Positions 1-8,904 are shown, numbered from the stretch's first letter. The stretch is DNA of 64,000 nt from Sphingosinithalassobacter sp. CS137 (GCF_014334115.1 NZ_CP060494.1:3006501-3070500), one strand, 5' to 3'. Notes: generated by a model not told the origin, from the sequence alone. Translations and numbers: made by a program.

Positions 1-541
1 CGATCAGCAGGTCGATCTGCGGCGGCAACGGGCCATGGTCGTACCAGACGCCTGGCCAGTCGCCGGGCGGACGGCGGAACGGCGTGGCGCGCAGATCGGC
101 CTCGACACCGTTCTCGCGCAGCCATTCGTGCGTCGCGGCGACGAAATCCGCGTGCTGATCGCAGCTGATGAGCTGACCGCTGCCGCTGCCGCTGCTCTTC
201 TGAAGCGCCTTGCCGATCACCAGGCTGGAGGCGCCGGCGCCCAGCTCGACGACGGTTTCGGGCTTCCGCTCGAGAATGTGATCGACGATCAGCGTGAGGA
301 AGCCGGTATCGGCCTTCCAGCTTCCAAGGTTCGGCAGCGCATCGGGCGCGAGATCGAGCCGCTCGAGCAACTCGCGCTTCGCGCGCTTCGATCCGCCCGA
401 AAGACTGCGCGCGAGCCACGGCCAGCCGATCGCGCCGAACGCCAGGACGTGCGCCCAATCCGACGCGGTGCGCTCGACGTCTTCCGGCCACAAGGCATCG
501 TCGGACAGTGGCAGATAGGAAGTCGCCTCGCGGGACGTCAT
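1..541 (-). CDS. Class I SAM-dependent methyltransferase, partial (3' end off the left edge)
   Basis: Open frame on the minus strand from an ATG at 541 to the window edge, about 180 codons with no stop. The N-terminus reads MTSREATSYLPLSDD. Around residues 83-95 the motif VVELGAGASSLVIG is a typical motif I (SAM-binding glycine loop) of class I methyltransferases, followed by ISCDQHADF, a plausible acidic post-I region. A ribosome site (GGGAGAG) lies about 8 nt before the ATG. Substrate cannot be told from the visible part. The downstream neighbour is unseen. The upstream neighbour, the autotransporter gene, is separated by a terminator. Known: class I MTases bind SAM through this loop. Inferred: function as a methyltransferase only. 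Confidence 0.7.
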   Translation of the reverse strand, partial: MTSREATSYLPLSDDALWPEDVERTASDWAHVLAFGAIGWPWLARSLSGGSKRAKRELLERLDLAPDALPNLGSWKADTGFLTLIVDHILERKPETVVELGAGASSLVIGKALQKSSGSGSGQLISCDQHADFVAATHEWLRENGVEADLRATPFRRPPGDWPGVWYDHGPLPPQIDLLI

Positions 542-678
542 GCAGTCGCTCTCCCTCGCAATCCGGTGCTCGTGACGGTGCTGCAAACCGAGCGCCCGAG
601 CAATTCCCGAAGCGGCGTGCGAGACCACTCGCGTCCCGCCGCGTCAACCGAAATTCGACGGTGCGCCCCGCAGGCACG

Positions 679-707
679 AAAAAGGGGCCGCCCCGAAGGA
701 CGACCCC
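679..707 (-). terminator. Rho-independent terminator of the autotransporter protease gene
   Basis: Read on the minus strand, a 10-bp stem (684-693 with 698-707, two G-U pairs) closed by a UUCG tetraloop is followed by a run of five T. It lies 22 bases past the stop codon of the protease gene. Confidence 0.85.
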
Positions 708-728
708 GTTCCCGTTTCGCAGAATGGA

Positions 729-3700
729 TCAGAAGCGGAAGGTGACCGATCCGCGATAGTTCTGTGCCTCGACGTCCTCGCGCTCGATCGTGGTCTGCGC
801 GGAGACCGACAGGTCGACGTTGCCGGTCGAAACCGTCACGCCGCCGGCGATTTCCGCCCAATCCTGATCGGTGCCCGCAAGCGCGAAGATCGCGTTCGGG
901 CCGACGCCGCCCACGAAATTCGCACCGAACGCCGCCGGGCGCTCTTCAAAATCGTGGACATAGTTTGCGCTCAGGTACGGCCGGATCATGCCGGTCTTGC
1001 CCTGCAGCATCGCACCGGCACGCGCCTGAAGGCTCTCGAAGGTGCCCAGATCATACTGCAGCGCCGGACCGCCGCCGGTTTCCGCGGTTGGCGTGAACTG
1101 GATCTCGCTTGCCCGGATCGAGGCGCGCGGCCCGACCGAGAGCGCGCCGAGATCGAAGCTCTTGCCGATACCCACTTCGCTGGTGAAGACGAAGGCAGTG
1201 TCCTCGGCGCGCAGCGTGTAGCCGCCGCCCGGCACCGCGACGTTGCGGATGCTGCGCGTGTCGAAGGCGCCGGCGCTGATCTGCGCATCGAAGGTGAGGC
1301 CGCTTTCCATCATGACCTTGCCGTAGAGGCTGCCCTGATAGAGCTGCCCTTCGGAGGTTTGCGGCGCGCCGCCCACCGATCCGTCGATATCGGCATAGGA
1401 GACCGAGAAACCGATCATGCTGGTGTCGTCGAGCCGTGCCTCGACGCCGGCCGCGGCGAACCAGCCATCGAACTGGTTCCGCTCGGCCGACACGCCGGCC
1501 ATTCCGGCGCTGTCACCGTCGATATAACCGCCGGCGACGAAGACGCTGACGTTGTCGGGCAGGACATTCTCCTGCACGATGTCCTGGTTCGCGTCGCTGC
1601 GGATGTCGGTGGCGCCGAAACCGCGTGCGCTGAGCGCCGCCATTTCGATCGGTCGGCCGATCATCGTCAGCGAACCGCCCGAGCTGCTCGGATCGAGCCC
1701 GGCGATCCGTTCGCTGTTGAACTGCGTCAGCACGTTGACGGCAGCCACGCCGGCGAAACCGGTGAGCGTCTGCGCCTGGGGGGCGAAGCCCTGGAGCGTG
1801 GTGCGGATCGTCTCGGCGTTCTGCACGTCGAGCGTGCCGTACAGCTCGGAGTATTCGCCGTACTGCGTGCGGTTCTGATTGAGCAGCTGCGCATAGGCGC
1901 TCTGGACCGGCGACGAGCTGTCGATGACGTCGGCGTAGCTGCCCGCTTCGATCTCCACCAGCACCGAGTTGGCGGTGTAGCTTACCTGCGGCGTCAGGAT
2001 CGCGCTGATCGAAAGCGCTTCGTCGAACGTGCCCGAAATTCCGCCCTCGGCGGTCAGCACCGTATAGGTGTCGCCGTCACGGACGAGATAGCCCGACACC
2101 GGCGCGATCGCGAGCGTGCCGCCGATCGAGGCCATGCCCTCTGCTTCGATCGTGCCGTAATCCTCTTCCTCATCGACTGCATGGACGGCGAAGAGGTCCG
2201 AGACGCCGTTCGCGCCAACGTCGATCAGCAGCGTGCTGGCCGAGGCCAGAATCGCATTGCCGTAGAGATTGAGCGTGCCCGTGGTGCCCATGGTGCCCGG
2301 TGCGATGCCGCCCATGATGCTGGTGAAATAGGGCGCGACGATATTGCCCGAGCCGGTGAGCAGCCCGTTGAACAGCGTGTAATCGCCATAGGTGCCGATC
2401 GTGCCGTCGACGTTCACGATGCCGGTCGCGTGGCTGATGCCCATCAGGCTCACCAGCTCGCCGCCGGCCGTGATGTCGAGCGTGGTCTCGGCGCCCGCGA
2501 TCGTCAGCTGGTCGATCTCGACGTCGGTGTCCAGCGTGGTCGTGCCCGCCGCGGCGAGCGTGACGTCGAAGTAGCGCGCGTTGATTCCCTCCTCGGGATC
2601 ATAGCCCCGATTGTCCGGCACGAAGCCGCTGCCGCCGGGAAGCCCGTTGGCGAAGGTTGCCGGAGGGAGCGCCATGTTGGTGACGTCACCCGCAGCGTAG
2701 GCGATGTCCTCGACGCCGGTGATCGACGTGCGCGTGCCATGGCCCTCGTTCTCGGCCGCAAGCGTGTCCGCGAAGCGCGAGACGACCTGCGTCCGCACTG
2801 TGCCTTCGCCCTGGGGCTCGGGCTCGGAACCGGGAACCGGCGTGTCGTTCACGTAATAGGTGCGGGTCGCGAGATCATAGCATTCGTTGACGGAGCCCGA
2901 CTGGTAGCAGATCTGGCCGAAGTCGGTCGTGTCGTCGTCGCCGCTGGCGCCGGCGCCCGGATTGGTCGGCACGCCGTTGGCGAGCGCGCCTTCCGGCGTC
3001 AGGATGCGATAGTTCGGATCGAGCGCGAGGACCCAGTGATCCGGATCGCTCCAGTTGCCGTCGCCGGCCACGTTGGTGGCATAGCGATAGGGGTTGTTCT
3101 CGACGATCCAGTCCCAGAACAGATACAGCGGCTGATAGAAGGAGCTGGTGCCGTAGGAGCTGAACGGCTGTGCCCCGAAGAAGCGGCTGCCGCCCGAGAG
3201 CACGCCGATCACCAGTTCCTCGTCGAACGTCTGGTCGAGGATCAGCGGACCGCCCGAATCGCCGCCTGCGGTCGTCGCCTCACGCGGCAGGGCGTCGTCG
3301 CGGAACAGGTTGAAGTCGTGCGCGTCCGAATGATCGGGCGAGTCGAAATCGAGCTGATAGAGGTTCTGCTCGAGCCCGTCGCCCGAGCCGAACAGGAACT
3401 CGTTGCGATCGTCGAGCGAGCCGAGGATGCCGATGAAATTCTCGGCAGCGCGACGGCGGAAGTCGACACCCAGCGTGTCGCCATTCTCGCCGTAGCCGGT
3501 GCCGCCATAGCCGTTCAGCTTGACGTGATAGCCGGTGCCGCTCGTCAGCGAGATCGATTCGGGAGCGGGCAGGGCGGAGAAGAGCAGCGCCCAAGTGGGG
3601 ATGTTTGCCGCGGGCGTATCGAGCGAGGCGATCGCGACATCGGCCTCAAGGAAACCCGTTTCGAGCGAGTCGGGATGGAAGACGATCTGATTGACGTTGT

Positions 3701-4220
3701 AAACGTCAACGTCGGTATTGGTCTCGAAGTTGTTCGCGAACCAGTTCTGGAAGCCGGGAAGCGCGTTGGAGCGGAAGCTGAACGCCGCCGGGATGCCGCC
3801 GGTCGCCGAGCCCCAGTTCTCCGTCTCGACATCGTTCACGCAATGCGCGGCGAAGATGACGGTGCGCGGATTGATCAGCGTACCGGTGCAGACGAAGCCG
3901 TCGGCGCGATAGAACATGCCGACGCCCGTGACGTCGACCGCGGTGTCGCGGATCGTGGTGGGGGTCTCGCCCTGGCCGGGACCGGTGATCACGATCTGCG
4001 GCTGATCCTGCACGCCTTCGATGCTGGCGGCCTGCGGCGTGTTGTGGATGAACTCGACGCCCAGGTTCGCGCCGCCCGCATGGGCGACGTCCTGTGCCAT
4101 TTCCGGTCCCGACTGCGCATGGGCGGCGCTACCAAGCAGGCAGAGTCCCGCCGCCGAAGTGAGAAGAGCCGTCTTCACTGCGCGCGTCGAAGCCGTAGAT
4201 TTCTTTTGCAACATCATCAT
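729..4220 (-). CDS. Autotransporter trypsin-like serine protease
   Basis: A 1163-residue type Va autotransporter. A signal peptide (TALLTSAAGLCLLGSAAHA) precedes a chymotrypsin-fold protease domain with its triad visible: His in VIFAAHCV, Asp in ADVAIASLD, Ser in AGGDSGGPLIL. A middle region rich in Gly/Thr (TLDITAGGEL, GSGNIVAPYF) looks like a beta-helix passenger stem. The last ~280 residues form a beta-barrel ending in SVTFRF, with a terminal Phe as usual for outer-membrane proteins. The start is set at 4220 (MMMLQKK) because GGGGACAAG sits just before it; an ATG at 4298 lacks this. Expected location: protease exposed at or released from the cell surface. Substrate unknown. Monocistronic, with its own terminator. 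Confidence 0.88.
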   Translation of the reverse strand: MMMLQKKSTASTRAVKTALLTSAAGLCLLGSAAHAQSGPEMAQDVAHAGGANLGVEFIHNTPQAASIEGVQDQPQIVITGPGQGETPTTIRDTAVDVTGVGMFYRADGFVCTGTLINPRTVIFAAHCVNDVETENWGSATGGIPAAFSFRSNALPGFQNWFANNFETNTDVDVYNVNQIVFHPDSLETGFLEADVAIASLDTPAANIPTWALLFSALPAPESISLTSGTGYHVKLNGYGGTGYGENGDTLGVDFRRRAAENFIGILGSLDDRNEFLFGSGDGLEQNLYQLDFDSPDHSDAHDFNLFRDDALPREATTAGGDSGGPLILDQTFDEELVIGVLSGGSRFFGAQPFSSYGTSSFYQPLYLFWDWIVENNPYRYATNVAGDGNWSDPDHWVLALDPNYRILTPEGALANGVPTNPGAGASGDDDTTDFGQICYQSGSVNECYDLATRTYYVNDTPVPGSEPEPQGEGTVRTQVVSRFADTLAAENEGHGTRTSITGVEDIAYAAGDVTNMALPPATFANGLPGGSGFVPDNRGYDPEEGINARYFDVTLAAAGTTTLDTDVEIDQLTIAGAETTLDITAGGELVSLMGISHATGIVNVDGTIGTYGDYTLFNGLLTGSGNIVAPYFTSIMGGIAPGTMGTTGTLNLYGNAILASASTLLIDVGANGVSDLFAVHAVDEEEDYGTIEAEGMASIGGTLAIAPVSGYLVRDGDTYTVLTAEGGISGTFDEALSISAILTPQVSYTANSVLVEIEAGSYADVIDSSSPVQSAYAQLLNQNRTQYGEYSELYGTLDVQNAETIRTTLQGFAPQAQTLTGFAGVAAVNVLTQFNSERIAGLDPSSSGGSLTMIGRPIEMAALSARGFGATDIRSDANQDIVQENVLPDNVSVFVAGGYIDGDSAGMAGVSAERNQFDGWFAAAGVEARLDDTSMIGFSVSYADIDGSVGGAPQTSEGQLYQGSLYGKVMMESGLTFDAQISAGAFDTRSIRNVAVPGGGYTLRAEDTAFVFTSEVGIGKSFDLGALSVGPRASIRASEIQFTPTAETGGGPALQYDLGTFESLQARAGAMLQGKTGMIRPYLSANYVHDFEERPAAFGANFVGGVGPNAIFALAGTDQDWAEIAGGVTVSTGNVDLSVSAQTTIEREDVEAQNYRGSVTFRF

Positions 4221-4554
4221 CTTGTCCCCTGTTGCTCGTTCCGGGCGATGGCTTGCCCGACGTGGACCAAGGCTATGGCTCACGTACTTCAGAGACAAGC
4301 CTGAATAGCCGGGGCGGCGAGGCGCGCGAGATCGAACGAATACCGGCGGCCAGGCATGTGGGATTAGGCTATTTCTCCCGGATTTCTGCGATCGATGAAG
4401 ATGCGCAACGAAGCGGATGCCCTGTCACCCGGTTGCAACACTTCGATCGGAAAGCGCAGCTTCGGTGCGGATTTCCGGCCACGCAATCCGGCGCGCACGA
4501 AAAAGGGCGGCCCGTTTCCGAGCCGCCCCTTGGATTTCGGCGTTCGGGAAGCGC
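4221..4554. other. Intergenic region between rpsI and the autotransporter gene
   Basis: 334 bases without a gene. It holds the terminator of the ribosomal operon near 4500-4529 and, toward 4221, the upstream region of the protease gene. No clear -35/-10 pair was found for the protease. The short open frames here look like chance frames. Confidence 0.6.
4500..4529 (-). terminator. Rho-independent terminator of rplM-rpsI
   Basis: On the minus strand a GGGCGGC/GCCGCCC stem (4506-4512 with 4523-4529) is followed by six T (4500-4505). It lies 25 bases past the rpsI stop. Confidence 0.85.
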
Positions 4555-5088
4555 TTAGCGCTTCGAGAACTGAAAGCTGCGGCGTGCCTTGGCGCGGCCG
4601 TACTTCTTGCGCTCGACGGCGCGCGGGTCGCGCGTCAGGAAGCCTGCGGCCTTGACCGGGCTGCGCAGCGCCGGCTCGTAGCGGGTGAGCGCCTGAGCGA
4701 TGCCGTGCTTCACTGCGCCGGCCTGACCGGAGAGGCCGCCGCCCTTGACGGTGCAGACGACGTCATACTGGCCGCGGCGGTCAGCGACATCGAACGGCTG
4801 GTTGATGACGAGGCGCAGCGTGGGGCGCGCGAAATACGTCGCCTGATCGCGGCCGTTGATCGTGATCTTGCCCGAACCAGGCTTCAGCCACACGCGTGCG
4901 ACCGCATCCTTGCGGCGGCCGGTGGCATAGGCGCGGCCATATTGATCGAGCTCCTGCTCGCGCAGGGGCGCGGTCGACTGAGCCGGCGAGGGCAGCGTGG
5001 TCTCGGTGCCCTGCTCGCCTTCGGCGGCGAGCGGCTGACCCTGGACGACGTTGCCCAGGTCGGAAAGGGACTGGCGATTGTCGGTCAT
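4555..5088 (-). CDS. rpsI: 30S ribosomal protein S9
   Basis: Small-subunit protein whose C-terminal tail reaches the decoding region. The core [19 protein letters not shown] and the basic tail [17 protein letters not shown] are S9 signatures. At 177 residues it is longer than the ~130 of E. coli because of an acidic N-terminal extension of about 45 residues, an extension type seen in alphaproteobacterial S9. The start codon overlaps the rplM stop by one base (TAATG), so translation is coupled. Second gene of the L13-S9 operon, followed by a strong terminator. Confidence 0.97.
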   Translation of the reverse strand: MTDNRQSLSDLGNVVQGQPLAAEGEQGTETTLPSPAQSTAPLREQELDQYGRAYATGRRKDAVARVWLKPGSGKITINGRDQATYFARPTLRLVINQPFDVADRRGQYDVVCTVKGGGLSGQAGAVKHGIAQALTRYEPALRSPVKAAGFLTRDPRAVERKKYGRAKARRSFQFSKR

Positions 5089-5567
5089 TACGCGCCCACC
5101 TTGTTCTTGCGGTTCATCGCCGCGATATCGAGGACTTCGGGGTTCTGCGCTTCGTGCGGATGCTCCGAACCGGCATAGATGCGCAGGTTGCGCATCTGCT
5201 GACGGCCGAGCGGGCCGCGCGGGATCATGCGCTCGATGGCCTTCTCCAGCACGCGCTCGGGGAAGCGGCCGTCCAGCACCTTGTCGGCGCGGACTTCCTT
5301 GATGCCGCCGATGTAGCCGGTGTGCTTATAATACATCTTCTGCGTCAGCTTCTTGCCGGTGAAGCGCACCTTGTCCGCATTGATGACGATGACATTGTCA
5401 CCGCAATCGACGTGCGGAGTGAAGCTCGGCTTGTGCTTGCCGCGCAGGACATTGGCGATGATCGCCGCCGCGCGACCGACCACCAGGCCGTCGGCATCGA
5501 CGATGTGCCACTTCTTTTCCACCTCGTGCGGCTTGACCGCCTTGGTGGTCTTCATGAGCGCCTTCAT
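5088..5567 (-). CDS. rplM: 50S ribosomal protein L13
   Basis: Large-subunit assembly protein. Signatures seen: [18 protein letters not shown] near the N-terminus, [20 protein letters not shown] near the end. The start is placed at 5567 ([10 protein letters not shown]), with GAGAGG 9 nt upstream; the internal ATG at 5555 is an alternative and the longer frame to 5660 has no site. About 159 residues, close to the family norm of ~142-155. First gene of the rplM-rpsI operon. Its leader holds a hairpin whose loop can pair with the ribosome site (see separate entry). Confidence 0.97.
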   Translation of the reverse strand: MKALMKTTKAVKPHEVEKKWHIVDADGLVVGRAAAIIANVLRGKHKPSFTPHVDCGDNVIVINADKVRFTGKKLTQKMYYKHTGYIGGIKEVRADKVLDGRFPERVLEKAIERMIPRGPLGRQQMRNLRIYAGSEHPHEAQNPEVLDIAAMNRKNKVGA

Positions 5568-5576
5568 GGGCGTGGA

Positions 5577-5622
5577 CCTCTCGGATTGAAATGCAGCGCG
5601 CCGCCCGATGAGGAGCGGCGCG
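5577..5622 (-). promoter_or_regulatory. Candidate translational control element in the rplM leader
   Basis: In the minus-strand RNA an 8-bp hairpin (5615-5622 with 5597-5604) exposes a 10-nt loop UCCUCAUCGG. Twelve nt downstream lies CCGAGAGG (5577-5584), which includes the ribosome site of rplM. The loop can pair with it over 8 bp with one bulged A (CCUC-A-UCGG against CCGA-GAGG). L13 autoregulation of rplM-rpsI is known in E. coli; that this element does the same is inference. Confidence 0.4.
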
Positions 5623-5680
5623 ATCAGAGGCGCTTTGGCGAAAGCGAGCGAATTAGTCAAGCGTTCGTGCAGGTTGCGCG

Positions 5681-5700
5681 ACGGGTATCATCATACCCGT
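5681..5700 (-). terminator. Hairpin over the stop codon of the 5691-6530 gene
   Basis: A perfect 8-bp inverted repeat ACGGGTAT / ATACCCGT with a 4-base loop spans the stop codon. There is no T run after it, so it may be a mRNA end stabiliser or a rho-type end rather than an intrinsic terminator. Confidence 0.4.
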
Positions 5701-6530
5701 TCGATGTGGACGGTGCTGACGACTGAAAGCTCGCGTCGTGCGTCATCCTCTCCGATCGAGGTGCGCACCGTCTCCCGCGCGTTGCGGAGGAGCCCGGTGG
5801 CGGGATCGGCGGTCCGCTCGATCGCGATCGTCATCACCGCGCTTTCCGCTGTGCCCGCGGCGGGCGGAAGCGGCACCGTGCCGCTGGCCTCGGTCGTACT
5901 GCGGAGCAGGCCCTCGGCACGATCGACGCGGCGTATGCCCTGCAGCGTCACGGCACCGCCGAACGGCGTCCGGCCGGGCACTTCGACCGACAGCGGTATG
6001 CCATGCGGCTGGGCGAAGCCATCGTTGGCAATGGCCTCGCTCACGAGCGTCGCGAAGGCGGCGCGGCGGCGGGCGATCGGCGAGGCGCGCAGCGTGGCCG
6101 CGATCCGCTCCGCAAAGGCCCCGCGCTCCTCGGCACCCGCGTCGGTACGGCGCGAGGCGGCCATCGCCGCGACGCCGCGGCAGAAGGCCTCCCAAAGCGA
6201 GTCGAGATCCTCGATTTCGCTGACGTTGCCTGACTCGTCGAGCCGCAGCACGATCGTCCGGCCGAGAAGTCCGCGATAGCCTGCTTCGAACATATCGGCC
6301 GCGTCGCCCGGCGTAGGGGCGGTCGCCGCGATCAGCGTCACTTCGGCATAGAGGCCGAGAGCGTTGCGCCCGAAGCGCAGCATGCGTTCGGTGCGATGGT
6401 GCTGTTGCCGGTCGCCTCCGATCTGGATGCGCTCGGTGACGATGCGGAACGGCGTGGCGAGCGGCGGCGCGAAGGCAGGGGCGGGCACGGCTGCCTGAGC
6501 GATCAGCAGCGGCGCCAGCAGTGCGTTCAC
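5691..6530 (-). CDS. Secreted protein of unknown function
   Basis: A 279-residue protein with a signal peptide (NALLAPLLIAQAAVPAPAFA). The mature part has no motif I recognise. It is rich in beta-type segments with an internal helical region around residues 110-165. The GTG start at 6530 overlaps the cutA stop by four bases (GTGA), so it is the third gene of a ctaA-cutA operon and translationally coupled. Probably periplasmic or envelope-associated. A link with metal or haem handling is suggested only by the operon. Confidence 0.7.
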   Translation of the reverse strand: MNALLAPLLIAQAAVPAPAFAPPLATPFRIVTERIQIGGDRQQHHRTERMLRFGRNALGLYAEVTLIAATAPTPGDAADMFEAGYRGLLGRTIVLRLDESGNVSEIEDLDSLWEAFCRGVAAMAASRRTDAGAEERGAFAERIAATLRASPIARRRAAFATLVSEAIANDGFAQPHGIPLSVEVPGRTPFGGAVTLQGIRRVDRAEGLLRSTTEASGTVPLPPAAGTAESAVMTIAIERTADPATGLLRNARETVRTSIGEDDARRELSVVSTVHIERV

Positions 6531-6844
6531 CCTTCGGTTTCCGCCTCGACCCAATCCGAAACCGCCGCGGCGGCGGCCGCGGGCCAGGCTTCGATCACCG
6601 GCAGGTCATAGGAATGGAGTTCGGCGATGCGGCTTCGCAGGCGTTCGACCAGCGCGGGTGTCGTCTTGAACAGCGCAGGCACTTCGCTGCCCTGAACCAC
6701 GGCGCCTTCCCAGCGATAGACCGAGGTGCAGGACGCGAGCAGATGAACGCAGGCCGCAAGCCGCTCGGCGACGACGGCCTCGGCGGCAGCAGCCGCATCG
6801 GCATGGCTCTCGAAAGTCGTATAGACGAGCGCGATATCGCTCAT
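6527..6844 (-). CDS. cutA: Divalent cation tolerance protein CutA
   Basis: Small trimeric ferredoxin-like protein of 105 residues, family-typical. Signatures: ALVYTTFESHADA at the N-terminus, LAACVHLLASCTSVYRWEG, and ELHSYDLPVIEAWPA near the end. CutA has been linked to copper tolerance and signalling, with the biochemical role unsettled. The ATG at 6844 overlaps the ctaA stop (ATGA). Longer upstream frames overlap ctaA and are not needed. Confidence 0.93.
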   Translation of the reverse strand: MSDIALVYTTFESHADAAAAAEAVVAERLAACVHLLASCTSVYRWEGAVVQGSEVPALFKTTPALVERLRSRIAELHSYDLPVIEAWPAAAAAAVSDWVEAETEG

Positions 6845-7872
6845 CGCCGGCCAGCCGCATGCGCCGCCCATGCAGTGGCCGCGACGACCAGCGCGCCGGT
6901 AAGCTGATGCGCCGCCGCCAGTACGAGCGCGACGCTCGACCATACGGTGGCGATGCCGAGCAGGATCTGGATGCCGAACGCGCTGTGCAGCGCGATCGAC
7001 GCGGGGCGGCACCCCGCGCGCCGAGCATGCCGCGCGAGCACGACGAGTCCGGCGACTGCGAGCCAGGCCCACCAGCGGTGGATCCAGTGAACCATCGCCG
7101 GATCATTGACGAGCGCGTCGAAAAAGCCGCGCACTTCCAGAACCTCGGAGGGGAAGAAGCGGCCGTTCATCAGCGGCCAGTCGTTCGCGACGAGGCCGGC
7201 GTTCAGCCCCGCCACGAAGGCGCCGAAGAGCAATTGGACGAACAGCAGCCCGGAAACGATCGCCGCGGTGCGCGTGAAGCGCGCCGGTCGGGCCGCCGGG
7301 TCGCGGTGCAACGCCAGCAGGTCGAGCGCGGTCCAGATCGTACCCGCGAGGATGAACAACGCGGTGAGCAGATGGACCGCCAGTCGGAAATGGCTGACGT
7401 CGGTGCGCTCGCTGAGGCCCGAAGTCACCATCCACCAGCCGATCGCGCCCTGCAGCGCGCCGAGCGCGAAGAGCGCGCCCAGCCGCCAGCCATAGCCTTG
7501 CGGAATAGCCTTGCGCACCGCGAACCAGACGAGCGGGACGAAAAAGGCGAGGCCGATCAGCCGGCCGAGCAGCCGATGGACATATTCCCAGAAGAAGATC
7601 GTCTTGAACTCGGCGAGCGTCATGCCCTGATTGACGAGCTGATATTCGGGAATGCGCTGGTATTTGGCGAATTCGGCCTGCCACTGGGCGTCGCTGAGCG
7701 GCGGTACCGCACCGGTCACCGGCTTCCATTCCGTGATCGACAGGCCCGATTCGGTGAGGCGCGTGATGCCACCGACCAGCACCATCAGGACGATCAGCGC
7801 GGCAACGGCGAACAGCCAGTGCGCGATCGCGCGGGGGCGGGCAGTGGCGGAGGGGCGAGTCGGCTGGAGCAC
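6841..7872 (-). CDS. ctaA: Haem A synthase (COX15/CtaA)
   Basis: Membrane enzyme that oxidises the methyl group of haem O to give haem A for aa3-type cytochrome oxidase. Eight hydrophobic segments are visible. Diagnostic stretches: GGITRLTESGLSITEWKP after the first membrane segment, EYVHRLLGR with a haem-ligand His, and MVHWIHRWWAW. The GTG start at 7872 gives 343 residues, near the usual ~350; longer frames run into the divergent MerC promoter. First gene of ctaA-cutA-unknown, divergent from the MerC-zur operon. Confidence 0.93.
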   Translation of the reverse strand: MLQPTRPSATARPRAIAHWLFAVAALIVLMVLVGGITRLTESGLSITEWKPVTGAVPPLSDAQWQAEFAKYQRIPEYQLVNQGMTLAEFKTIFFWEYVHRLLGRLIGLAFFVPLVWFAVRKAIPQGYGWRLGALFALGALQGAIGWWMVTSGLSERTDVSHFRLAVHLLTALFILAGTIWTALDLLALHRDPAARPARFTRTAAIVSGLLFVQLLFGAFVAGLNAGLVANDWPLMNGRFFPSEVLEVRGFFDALVNDPAMVHWIHRWWAWLAVAGLVVLARHARRAGCRPASIALHSAFGIQILLGIATVWSSVALVLAAAHQLTGALVVAATAWAAHAAGRR

Positions 7873-7939
7873 GGCTGCCGTCCTAGGCCGCGTCCGAGGC
7901 AAATTCCAGCGGCAGGATGATGCCCTATTTGCGACCAAT

Positions 7940-7974
7940 GATATGTTGTAACTTGCACTGCGGGCGCCTATAGG
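7940..7974 (+). promoter_or_regulatory. Promoter with Zur-box-like operator for MerC-zur
   Basis: TTGTAA (7946-7951), 17-bp spacer, TATAGG (7969-7974). The -35 is overlapped by GATATGTTGTAAC (7940-7952), whose reverse complement GTTACAACATATC resembles the Zur-box pattern GTTATAATATAAC at 10 of 13 positions by eye. The predicted transcription start falls at about 7981, one base before the MerC ATG, so the message may be leaderless. Confidence 0.55.
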
Positions 7975-7981
7975 GAGTCGC

Positions 7982-8368
7982 ATGCCAGCTGTGCTCTCCC
8001 TTTCCCGCATGTGGGGCGGCGTCGATTCGCGTCTCGATCGCTGGGCGATCGGGATCAGCGGCCTCTGCCTTGCGCATTGCCTGGCGACCACGGTCTTTCT
8101 GGCGCTGCTCTCTTCGGCGGGCGCGCTCTTCAACCCCCTGATCCACGAAGTCGGGCTGGTGCTGGCAATCGCGTTCGGCGTGCTGGCGCTCGGCCGCGGG
8201 ATCGTGACTCACGGCTATTTCACGCCCGCGGTTGTGGGCGCCTTTGGCCTGGGCATGATGGCGGGTGCGCTTTCGCTGCCGCACGGCGGCCACGAGACTT
8301 TCTGGACGATCGCCGGTGTTGCGCTGGTGGCGCTTGGGCACGACCTCAATCGCCGCGCCGCTCGTTGA
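7982..8368 (+). CDS. MerC-family membrane protein
   Basis: 128 residues with four hydrophobic segments. The motif CLAHC (residues ~30-34) gives the Cys pair expected in the first membrane segment of MerC, a metal-ion transporter family. Co-oriented and 44 bp upstream of a Fur-family regulator, behind a Zur-like operator. This context fits zinc (or other divalent metal) handling better than mercury resistance, as no other mer gene is present. That reading is inference. Confidence 0.85.
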   Translation: MPAVLSLSRMWGGVDSRLDRWAIGISGLCLAHCLATTVFLALLSSAGALFNPLIHEVGLVLAIAFGVLALGRGIVTHGYFTPAVVGAFGLGMMAGALSLPHGGHETFWTIAGVALVALGHDLNRRAAR

Positions 8369-8412
8369 GCGCCGCGCTTGCCGGAAGTCCGCTGCGTACC
8401 TAAGTTTGGCCC

Positions 8413-8871
8413 ATGCACGCGCACGATCATCATGAACCTCAGGGCGCCGAGCTGACGCGCGCCGCCCGGACCACGCTCGAGAAGGCCGGCGAGCAATGGA
8501 CGGCGATGCGCGAGCGCGTGTTCGAGGCGCTGGCGGGCTTCGACAAGCCGGCTTCGGCCTATGATATCGCGGAGGCGGTTTCCAAGTCGGAAGGGCGTCG
8601 GGTCGCGGCGAACAGCGTCTATCGTATCCTTGATCTGTTCGTGACTGCGAATCTCGCGCGGCGAGTGGAAAGCGCCAACGCCTATGTCGCGAACGCGCAT
8701 CCCGATTGCCTGCACGATTGCATCTTTCTGGTGTGCGATTCGTGCGGCCAGACCACGCACCTCGACGACGACAGGATCACGCGCAACGTGCGCGCGGCGG
8801 CGAAGGACGCCGGCTTTTCGCCGATTCGCCCGGTGATCGAAGTGCGCGGAAAATGCGGCGCCTGCGACTAG
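8413..8871 (+). CDS. zur: Fur-family regulator, probably Zur
   Basis: 152 residues. The N-terminus is His-rich (MHAHDHHEP). A winged-helix domain contains KPASAYDIAEAVSKS and RVAANSVYRILDLF. The dimerisation part carries DCIFLVCDSCGQTTHL and ends KCGACD, giving two CxxC pairs for the structural zinc. The HPDCLHDCIFL stretch fits Zur rather than Fur, which usually has HHHDH. Second gene after MerC, likely autoregulated by the Zur-box-like site at 7940-7952. Confidence 0.85.
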   Translation: MHAHDHHEPQGAELTRAARTTLEKAGEQWTAMRERVFEALAGFDKPASAYDIAEAVSKSEGRRVAANSVYRILDLFVTANLARRVESANAYVANAHPDCLHDCIFLVCDSCGQTTHLDDDRITRNVRAAAKDAGFSPIRPVIEVRGKCGACD

Positions 8872-8874
8872 TAT

Positions 8875-8904
8875 GAAGCGCGCGGGAACGCCGCAGCGCG
8901 CTTC
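8875..8904 (+). terminator. Hairpin downstream of zur
   Basis: A perfect 9-bp stem GAAGCGCGC / GCGCGCTTC with a 12-nt loop, starting just past the zur stop. It has no T run. It may end the MerC-zur transcript or lie in the dxs leader. Confidence 0.4.

Noticed and set aside
954..4304. 1116-codon open frame on the plus strand opposite the autotransporter gene
   Set aside because: Shadow frame caused by high GC and codon bias. Composition is Arg/Asp/Ala-rich without motifs, while the other strand encodes a clear protein.
5327..5332. TATAAT on the plus strand
   Set aside because: It lies inside rplM, encodes part of MYYKH on the other strand, and has no gene downstream in its direction. Taken as chance.
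7982..8368. Mercury-resistance (mer) operon
   Set aside because: Only a MerC-family protein is present, with a Zur-like regulator; no merA, merT, merP or merR.
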